A DNA stretch of 30,856 nucleotides, taken from positions 1 to 30,856 of IMG/VR virus record IMGVR_UViG_3300044616_001251; one strand, written 5' to 3'. Shown piece after piece: positions 20,295 to 28,075 of the stretch (position 1 is the first letter of the stretch; the number at the start of each line of letters is the position of its first letter). Both the position numbers and the translations under genes were made by a program. Origin of the DNA: a virus. Under the pieces are notes generated by a model. That model was not told the DNA's origin. It saw only the letters and a list, made by a program, of their open reading frames with translations, and ran no database searches.

Positions 20295-23200
20295 CTATAT
20301 CTTAGGTGGTAATTTACTTCCTTGTGTAAATCTGGTAATTCTTTGATTTATTGATTTTGGATCTTTAGTGGTATTTCTTAATATCTCTCCAGCCGATCTA
20401 AATTTACTAAGATTATATATCTGTCCTTTTTGTGGTACCATATAATTTAATAATGGATCAGGATTATAATAATCGTTATAGGCATATGTAAGCGAAGGAA
20501 GTTCTTCAAACCAAGCTGGTTTATCCATCCTAAAAAAGCCAAAGCCATCCATCAGATCGTTATAGTCTTCTGGCATTGGTGGGATAATTGGTGTTATTTG
20601 ACCTCCCAAAGCTTCATAAATACCTTTATAGTATAGACCAAAACCTCCTTTCCAATTCCTAACAATTGTATCTATTTCTATATATAAGGTAGTTTTTAAC
20701 ATGTTTTTAGTTTCTGTGTTTAATGTCTCATCAGTATCAATAATGCTTATCTGTTTGTAAATTGGTATCAACGGAGCTTTAGCAGCTTCGTAGATGCCCT
20801 TAAAATTAATCGCAACGTCAAAATAATATGTGGTATCATCTGAGTTTAATTCTGGCCCTATGGGTACCCATTGACCACTATAGTATCTAAATATAGCATA
20901 AAATCCAGAAGATAATATTGTTATCCTAAAAGGATACTTAATAATCTCTTCGTTTAGATGATTAGTTCTACGATCAGTGAAATATACATGTTCGAACAAG
21001 TCTATTATACGATCTTCAGAATAGAATTCACGATCATATCGTTCAAGATCCAAAGGATTGTATTGAACTGGAGCTTTGTGAATATATTCGTATCTAACTT
21101 CGGTGGGTAGTCTTGGTAATTGTTCAACAGATTTCTTCACGGCCCATGTTGCTACAAGAGTATTATTTTCTTGATCCAAGATGTTGATAAAATTGGTTTT
21201 AAGATTAACGGCTTCCTGTAATTTCAAGAAAGCCTGATCTTCATTATAAGCTACCACAATAGTGCTTGTATTTTTACCTATTTCGTATTTATATTTTGGT
21301 TTAAAATTAAATGTTAGCCAATCCCACTCCCTTCCTATATAATATTCGTTATACAAATAATACTCTATTTTAAATCTATATTTAATAGCAAAATATTTTT
21401 CATAATTAACTCCATATAAAAGATAGCTCATATCGTCATCGTCATTATTTGACTCAGACATGGTAGAAAAATAATTAGTTCGTGATAGATTAGTATTGAT
21501 TTGGTTAAGAGATTGTGCAGAGTTTAAGAAATTGATGGTTTCTTGTTCCTCAATGCCTGCACCGGGTTCAGAATAATACTCATACGGAATCCATTCCCAA
21601 TCCTCTTTAGTATCAAGGAAGAGAGTGTTTTTATTTTCTATGCCATCACTACTACCAAAAAAAGATCTATATCTCATTTCATTTGCTACTTGATAATATG
21701 GGGGTAGTCCTGTAAATATTCCGGAAGAATCTACGCAATGCCAACAAGTAAAGTTATTAGCAATTTGACCAACAGAACTTGGGGGTCTGCTAGATTTAAC
21801 TAAACTACCGTTTCTATTGTAGATATACTTATCAAAGCTATCTGAATCTATGCTCTTTAATTTACGGGGAATATTTCTAAATTTTAAGTATATCGTATTT
21901 TGATTATCCAGGTCTATTCTGTCTTTAATTTTCCCAGTTCTAAGGTCAGAAGTCCCACTAGGTCTTATGTAAGTTTCTTCTGTAATAACTAACATATCCT
22001 TAGAGCTATCTAGTCTAGAAATCATTAGTTTTTTACTATCTCCACTATCTCCTAAACTGCCATATTTGAAAGTTTCATCTATACCACTCCCCCAAACAAT
22101 TCCAGTAGACCATTCTTTTTTGGATTCTGATATGGTCGTGTCTCCCATTTTATAACTATATATCAAGCCCTGAGTATCCATATATACTCCGCTCATATTA
22201 TGAACACCACTGGGGATGCCAAGAAATGATGTTTGTGGCACTATATGAGAAGCAGAATCTGAGGTTATTCCTTCATTAAATACCTCGGATATAGGAACAG
22301 CCCTCATTCTAATCTCTTTTAGTACTTTAACAGATAGCTCGTCATTAAGTCTGCATTGTTGTTCCGGATCTATGTGGATCCAATAGCGGTATGGATTAAT
22401 AGCATAATTAATAGAGGTACTCCCGTCTGTGCCGGATGAAACAATACCAGAAACATATGGTATAAAACCATCCGCTGTTGATGGTAACGACAAGGCTATT
22501 TCTATGTTCTTTCTTTCTGCTTCCAGCACCTTTATTTTCTGATAGGTTGATGTTTTTGGACATGTACCCTCACTGTAGTCTGTAAAACAGCTTAAGGGGT
22601 CTGGGTCCAAAGAATAGTATTCAGCATATGATCCTGGAATAATGCCAGTAGATAATAAGCTCAAGCGATTCGATAAATTTGTTAAATTACCAGAAGAAAA
22701 ATATACTGGTATTATTTTATTGAGATCATTTTCTATATGTAGAGAGCCACTGGCAGGGATGCCGGTCCCCTTTAATTTATCTGATTTAATTTCCATAAAC
22801 TGCTTGTCTGACCAATCATTAGCCAAAAGACTATTTTGAATCCTATATCTTTCATTGTTGTCTACAGTATTGATAACATTACTAGATATTGGCTTGCTCA
22901 GAAATTGCTCAAGTGTGTACGAGTATCCTTTTAGTAGATTGACACCAACATCTCCACCACTATAGGCAATGGTGGTGGTCTGTATGCTAGAGCCGCCGTT
23001 TGTATCTGGCATGTCTCCTTTTAAAAATACTCGATTGAATTTATACTTATCATTTGATTCATTATTTAATAATTTGTTTGTCTCTAACAATTCGCTATTC
23101 TTAAAAGACATCTTATATAATATGTCTGGATCCAGAATATCCGATCCTGAATTCATAGATCCTTCTCCATATGCAGATACAAAATTTAATGGATTAAGAT

Positions 23201-26200
23201 CTTCTGCTTTTTGGTTTTTGGTTTTAGCCAACATCCACTTATTGTTTTCATTAGCATTGGGATATGAAAAATTCTTTTTATAAAGCCACAATACATTGGC
23301 ATTATTCATGTCTTTTGAAATGGTTCCATCTTGAGCTACTGATATGTTTAATGTTAATACGGTTTTAACCCCTGTTGTTGTTTGTATATAAGACTTTTGA
23401 GAAATAGTAGCATTTGAATTGCCGTCCTTGGTATTTAAAGTGATAGACTCGTTTTTATCAAAAAAGTGATAAGCTCTAATACCATCAATCAAAATATGTT
23501 TTTGGTCGCTAAGAGAGCTAGCATTAAAACCACTACTAATATTATTATATCTTAAAAAATGAGAAGACGTAATTGATGGAACTTTAATCCAGCTATTTGG
23601 GGTAATAACATAATATCCATTATCGGCATTTGTGTTTTGTCCGTTTAGCAGGACCATGTCTCCTTCTACAAATCCATCTTGTTCTCCTGTTAGGGACGAA
23701 ACATTGCTATTATAGGTGTAGATGACCGGGGCTAAATCTAAATCGGCATAATTTCTAATTAAATCATACTTAAAATTAGATATACCAGGAATAATATTAT
23801 TATATAGTTTGATATAATCATATTCTTGTTTTTGAACTACAAAAGAGTTAAACATATTAAAAATAGGAACCTCTAGAGTATACCAATAATTCTGATCTTG
23901 ACTTATGCAAACTATGGCTTTGTCTGGTAATCCAAAAAATTTACTACTATAAACAGGTTTGTAAAATTGAGAATCTTGCGTGTCTGTTTGATCTAATAGT
24001 TTTGTTTCGATAAAAAAGTTAATAATAGGATCTGATCTGCCACCTCTTTCGTATAATGCTTGTAAAGCATAAATACCCATCAATGCTCCAACAGCACCAA
24101 AACTACCACCTCCCATCACCATAGCACTAGTAAGTACATATTGCATGGCGCCTAAGCTAACGGTCCTCAGATTTTCATCGCCTGTTGGTCTCATATATGA
24201 CCAGTTTTTCCCAGCAACGACATCATCATAAGAACACTGATTGATGTTAGCTAAATGATAATAAGGAGCATTAGAATGGACTATCGGCATTAAATATGAA
24301 TTAGGCTGGAAATCTCCAATAAAATTATAGCCACCAATAGCAGAAGATGGTAGTCCATCGTATATGTGGCTAGTATAATTGATTTTACCTAAAACATCAG
24401 AATTGGGAAATTGAGGCGCATCAGAAGTATCTATCTTCAACTCCCAACTACATAAGCTATTATTCGTCGTATTGGATTGATTAAAGTTTTCAGTAGTTTT
24501 TCCAGTTAATATAAGATTATTAATCAATAAATTATCCATAATCTTATTGGAATATTCCATAGGATTAACGAAGCCAACATTTAAACTAAACACCATATCC
24601 TTTAATGGTTTGTCTTTAAACTTTAATAGACATCCGCTTGTATTAATTTGATTATTTTTTATATTAGCTATATAAAGTTCTGAATTTAAATCATCATACC
24701 CATTGGCATATAGTGTTGGCTGTATAGATCCGCCATTGCTAATAGGAATAATGCCTCTATATTGAGTGGATATGTTATGATTTTGTGAACTAGTAGAGAT
24801 CGCCTTATCTGCATTATCAGAAAAAGTTAGACTAAAATTGGGCTCATAATTTGAGATATGCTCTTGATTCAATAAATACACCCTGTCAGTATTAGGAGCA
24901 GTGCTAGAATTCATAGTAGTCAGCGCACTGTGATAACTATATAAAGATGAATTACCTGAAAAATCTGATATGGTCTTATGCTGTAATAAATCTATAGAAG
25001 GAGACGAGCCAGTAGAACTTGTTATATCGAGCCAAACTATTAGTTCTTTAGGATTTACGTAATTTAAAAAATTCAGTTTAATGTCTATATTTTTGATATA
25101 CAGATTATTCACTATACCTGTACTTGGAAATGCATACTCTATTTGTGACAATCCTCCACAAGAATTACTATAATCGTACATTGAAGTCCATGAGTCTTCA
25201 GAATTATTTATTACAAAATTAGAATCTAGCTTAGGATCATTATAGTTTTTATAACCATAGTTATTAAGATATTGCTGAGAAGAATCAGTAGCATTTTCTA
25301 AAATTTTAATGTTACTGGTATAAAAATTTAAAGTATTATCGCTCGAAGGCTTTAAAGAGAAAAAACCGTTTCCCTTAAATACGAAACTTTTTTGTTTATT
25401 AAGGTCGCTAGTAGTAACCAAAGACTTTCCTTTTAGATTGGTATCGTCAGTAATTTTAAAGCCATTAACGGGATCAAAAAATCCTTTGTAAAAAATGTTA
25501 GCATCGGAATTAGTGGGTTTTACTTCTTTAAGAAAACAATAGATATTCGGAGGATCTACAATATCGTTACGTTTTTGCAGAAGTGGGAGGGGCTTATTTT
25601 TGTCGTGCATAGGCATTTTAATGCCAATAGTATCAATTTTTGCTTCATTATATCCGCCATAAGGCAATACCCTAGGAGCTAATGCCGTAGAAACAGAGGA
25701 AGGCTGAGATAGTGTTTCTGTTTTAGAAAATATTTCACCATTATTATTAAAGTGAGTTAAATTATACTGAGCCCCATTATCTCTACTAAAATTGCTGGAA
25801 CCCAAAACTGGTAAAAATGGACTTCTGGGATCTCTATATATTTTTTCTTCATAAAAAGAACAACACTGACTATATTTAGAACCTTTATATCTAGCATGTT
25901 CTATATTTATGCCATCAAGCAATAGTTTTGTATCACCGGCCGACATAGAAAATGTTAATTTTAGATCAGCATCTGTTTGAATAGGAGCAAAGTTAGTTGG
26001 TTTAGGTATGTCTATTTTTATGTCTGTTAATCTAAATGTATCTAATAAGCCAAAACTACTAGTAGATTTCATAGTGTAATTATCTTTAATGTAGTGGTCA
26101 GTATCCACTATCCATGCTAAGCCATGCTTATTAAATCCTAGTTTGCGAGGAATAGAATTGATGATTTTATTATTTGTTGAGGCTGTTCCAGGTAAGGAAA

Positions 26201-28070
26201 CTGGACCAGAAAAGTTCTCATCTGTGGTAACAAATACTTCATCAGACTCTACAATCCCCTCAACATTTCTTGTACATCTTAAGCCATAAGTTCCAGCTTG
26301 TCTAACATAAATATCCGGATTATAGTCAGTAGAAGTTTTATATCTTAAAACTCTGAACCGATCTCTATTATAGTCTGTGAATCTTAAGCATTTTGGCCCA
26401 GAAATTTGCTCCCAATAATATGTGCCATCTACATCGCCATTAGGATTGATATCTCTAAAATAGATTTCCGGAGCAACAAATTCTTTGTATAAGTTATTAT
26501 TTAATGCAAATGGGGTGGGATTATATCTTGTTATTCCTATATCTGCTAAGGGTACAATTCCCGTTTGATTAAATCCAGTAACAGATATATTTATAATTGA
26601 TCCTGTTGTAGAAATATCAGTTGAATATGAAATATTTCCTATGTCTGCTTTAAAATTATTATACAGTATGGTGCTGTTGCTTATAGATTTTGATGCAACC
26701 GTCACGCTACTTAGTCCCAGTAGAGCGTGTGGCCCATTTGATAATTTAGACTTATATTTTAGACTTAAATTATTATCTATGTATAGTTGCGCTCCGTACT
26801 TAGTTAAAAGTTTTTTTGCCAAGTCTGCATTATTGTTGATATAGTTATTTTTAAGGGTCTGCTTACTAGAATGACTTGACAACAAATTATATGATTTATA
26901 TTCTGTTGCGATAGTATTTAATACGGCTTTTAGCGCTGTTATTTCTGCTGATGCAGAGGTCTGTGCCGTATTTATGTATGTTTGTACAGCGTCGTGAATT
27001 GTTTTACTAGAAAGAATATTGACGGTTGTTCTGTCTATTAATGGAAAAGTACTCAAAAAGTAACAGAGTTTCTGCAGTAGGGTGCTTTTGGCTTTGGTTA
27101 ATCCTGTACTCAAAGATCTTACTATTCTTAGAGTCAATATATCATATATTTCCCTATAAATAGGCATTAATAATGGAGACAAATATGTTTTAGAAGGTAA
27201 AGATTGGGATCTGTACTTATTTTTATTGACCTCGCTATCAAAATAAGAAAAAACCTCTCCGTCGCTAATCCATAAAGAACATTCCGAACCATTAGAAGTA
27301 AATGGATTATTATTAATTACTGAGAATGTATTGGTTTTAATGTCAAAACTAGCGCATTTATTTAGATAAAATTTATCATAATCTGCCCAAAAGGTAGTAC
27401 CTGTACCAGTAATATTATTACTGGATTTATTTAGTATCTTTAAGGTATTATTGTCAATCTTCATAAGCTCTGTTGTTGTGCTTATTAGGGGTGTGGTATC
27501 TATTAGAGTTGGAGGAAAAGACTCGCCACTAGGTATAGTGTCAGTATATGTCAAAGAAGATGTTGATTTAATCAGTGTTCCATTGGGAATATCTGTCAAA
27601 AGATAAGTGGAACTTGATGGTATATCGTTGGGTTTGTACCAAAATAATAGTCCATATTCTGCATATGCTGTTGGAATAATAGATGTAATATACCAATTTG
27701 TCACCATATTAGCAGATGAGGCATTCCCATTTGTATCTAATATGTCCCAGTTTTTAAACGAAGCTGGGAAGGATAGTGCTGACTCAATACCAAGTATAGT
27801 ATTGGTGATATTTTGTTTATTAAAGAGAGGCTTATTAGATACATAATTTTCATTTGACACTATAGCGGGAGTCCATACTCCAGCAGTAGAGCCACTTTCA
27901 ATAAAAGAGTTGATATTAGAACTACTAATAGAAATTGTGCTATTACTAGTCGAGCCAACATATCTCATGTATGTAGAAGAGCTATCTTGATCAATAGTAT
28001 AATCTACTAGGTCATGACACAATAATGAATTATAGATAATGCAATTTTTTTTATTGTTTATGGTATACAT
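20295..28070 (-). CDS. Giant virion-type structural protein (2591 residues), PKD/Ig-like domain
   Basis: Encodes 2591 residues from ATG at 28070, five bases after the upstream gene's stop; translation is probably coupled, as no clear Shine-Dalgarno is present. Ser, Asn and Thr are abundant and the sequence is beta-rich, as in phage tail or baseplate proteins. A PKD/Ig-like domain lies near residues 520-620 (NGDVDGTYYWEQISGPK, then DIYVRQAGTYGLRCTRN). A Gly-rich hydrophobic stretch (AMVMGGGSFGAVGALMGIYA, about residues 1315-1335) could be a membrane-active or buried segment. No catalytic motif was found. The size and neighbourhood suggest a tail, baseplate or fibre component exposed on the virion. 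Its reading direction opposes the replication genes, as expected for a late gene. Exact role unknown. Confidence 0.75.
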   Translation of the reverse strand: MYTINNKKNCIIYNSLLCHDLVDYTIDQDSSSTYMRYVGSTSNSTISISSSNINSFIESGSTAGVWTPAIVSNENYVSNKPLFNKQNITNTILGIESALSFPASFKNWDILDTNGNASSANMVTNWYITSIIPTAYAEYGLLFWYKPNDIPSSSTYLLTDIPNGTLIKSTSSLTYTDTIPSGESFPPTLIDTTPLISTTTELMKIDNNTLKILNKSSNNITGTGTTFWADYDKFYLNKCASFDIKTNTFSVINNNPFTSNGSECSLWISDGEVFSYFDSEVNKNKYRSQSLPSKTYLSPLLMPIYREIYDILTLRIVRSLSTGLTKAKSTLLQKLCYFLSTFPLIDRTTVNILSSKTIHDAVQTYINTAQTSASAEITALKAVLNTIATEYKSYNLLSSHSSKQTLKNNYINNNADLAKKLLTKYGAQLYIDNNLSLKYKSKLSNGPHALLGLSSVTVASKSISNSTILYNNFKADIGNISYSTDISTTGSIINISVTGFNQTGIVPLADIGITRYNPTPFALNNNLYKEFVAPEIYFRDINPNGDVDGTYYWEQISGPKCLRFTDYNRDRFRVLRYKTSTDYNPDIYVRQAGTYGLRCTRNVEGIVESDEVFVTTDENFSGPVSLPGTASTNNKIINSIPRKLGFNKHGLAWIVDTDHYIKDNYTMKSTSSFGLLDTFRLTDIKIDIPKPTNFAPIQTDADLKLTFSMSAGDTKLLLDGINIEHARYKGSKYSQCCSFYEEKIYRDPRSPFLPVLGSSNFSRDNGAQYNLTHFNNNGEIFSKTETLSQPSSVSTALAPRVLPYGGYNEAKIDTIGIKMPMHDKNKPLPLLQKRNDIVDPPNIYCFLKEVKPTNSDANIFYKGFFDPVNGFKITDDTNLKGKSLVTTSDLNKQKSFVFKGNGFFSLKPSSDNTLNFYTSNIKILENATDSSQQYLNNYGYKNYNDPKLDSNFVINNSEDSWTSMYDYSNSCGGLSQIEYAFPSTGIVNNLYIKNIDIKLNFLNYVNPKELIVWLDITSSTGSSPSIDLLQHKTISDFSGNSSLYSYHSALTTMNSSTAPNTDRVYLLNQEHISNYEPNFSLTFSDNADKAISTSSQNHNISTQYRGIIPISNGGSIQPTLYANGYDDLNSELYIANIKNNQINTSGCLLKFKDKPLKDMVFSLNVGFVNPMEYSNKIMDNLLINNLILTGKTTENFNQSNTTNNSLCSWELKIDTSDAPQFPNSDVLGKINYTSHIYDGLPSSAIGGYNFIGDFQPNSYLMPIVHSNAPYYHLANINQCSYDDVVAGKNWSYMRPTGDENLRTVSLGAMQYVLTSAMVMGGGSFGAVGALMGIYALQALYERGGRSDPIINFFIETKLLDQTDTQDSQFYKPVYSSKFFGLPDKAIVCISQDQNYWYTLEVPIFNMFNSFVVQKQEYDYIKLYNNIIPGISNFKYDLIRNYADLDLAPVIYTYNSNVSSLTGEQDGFVEGDMVLLNGQNTNADNGYYVITPNSWIKVPSITSSHFLRYNNISSGFNASSLSDQKHILIDGIRAYHFFDKNESITLNTKDGNSNATISQKSYIQTTTGVKTVLTLNISVAQDGTISKDMNNANVLWLYKKNFSYPNANENNKWMLAKTKNQKAEDLNPLNFVSAYGEGSMNSGSDILDPDILYKMSFKNSELLETNKLLNNESNDKYKFNRVFLKGDMPDTNGGSSIQTTTIAYSGGDVGVNLLKGYSYTLEQFLSKPISSNVINTVDNNERYRIQNSLLANDWSDKQFMEIKSDKLKGTGIPASGSLHIENDLNKIIPVYFSSGNLTNLSNRLSLLSTGIIPGSYAEYYSLDPDPLSCFTDYSEGTCPKTSTYQKIKVLEAERKNIEIALSLPSTADGFIPYVSGIVSSGTDGSTSINYAINPYRYWIHIDPEQQCRLNDELSVKVLKEIRMRAVPISEVFNEGITSDSASHIVPQTSFLGIPSGVHNMSGVYMDTQGLIYSYKMGDTTISESKKEWSTGIVWGSGIDETFKYGSLGDSGDSKKLMISRLDSSKDMLVITEETYIRPSGTSDLRTGKIKDRIDLDNQNTIYLKFRNIPRKLKSIDSDSFDKYIYNRNGSLVKSSRPPSSVGQIANNFTCWHCVDSSGIFTGLPPYYQVANEMRYRSFFGSSDGIENKNTLFLDTKEDWEWIPYEYYSEPGAGIEEQETINFLNSAQSLNQINTNLSRTNYFSTMSESNNDDDDMSYLLYGVNYEKYFAIKYRFKIEYYLYNEYYIGREWDWLTFNFKPKYKYEIGKNTSTIVVAYNEDQAFLKLQEAVNLKTNFINILDQENNTLVATWAVKKSVEQLPRLPTEVRYEYIHKAPVQYNPLDLERYDREFYSEDRIIDLFEHVYFTDRRTNHLNEEIIKYPFRITILSSGFYAIFRYYSGQWVPIGPELNSDDTTYYFDVAINFKGIYEAAKAPLIPIYKQISIIDTDETLNTETKNMLKTTLYIEIDTIVRNWKGGFGLYYKGIYEALGGQITPIIPPMPEDYNDLMDGFGFFRMDKPAWFEELPSLTYAYNDYYNPDPLLNYMVPQKGQIYNLSKFRSAGEILRNTTKDPKSINQRITRFTQGSKLPPKI

Positions 28071-28075
28071 TTATA

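Noticed and set aside
26875-26910. Plus-strand TTGACA with a TATTCT-like element inside the giant virion gene
   Set aside because: It would transcribe antisense through late coding sequence with no plus-strand gene nearby; probably chance.
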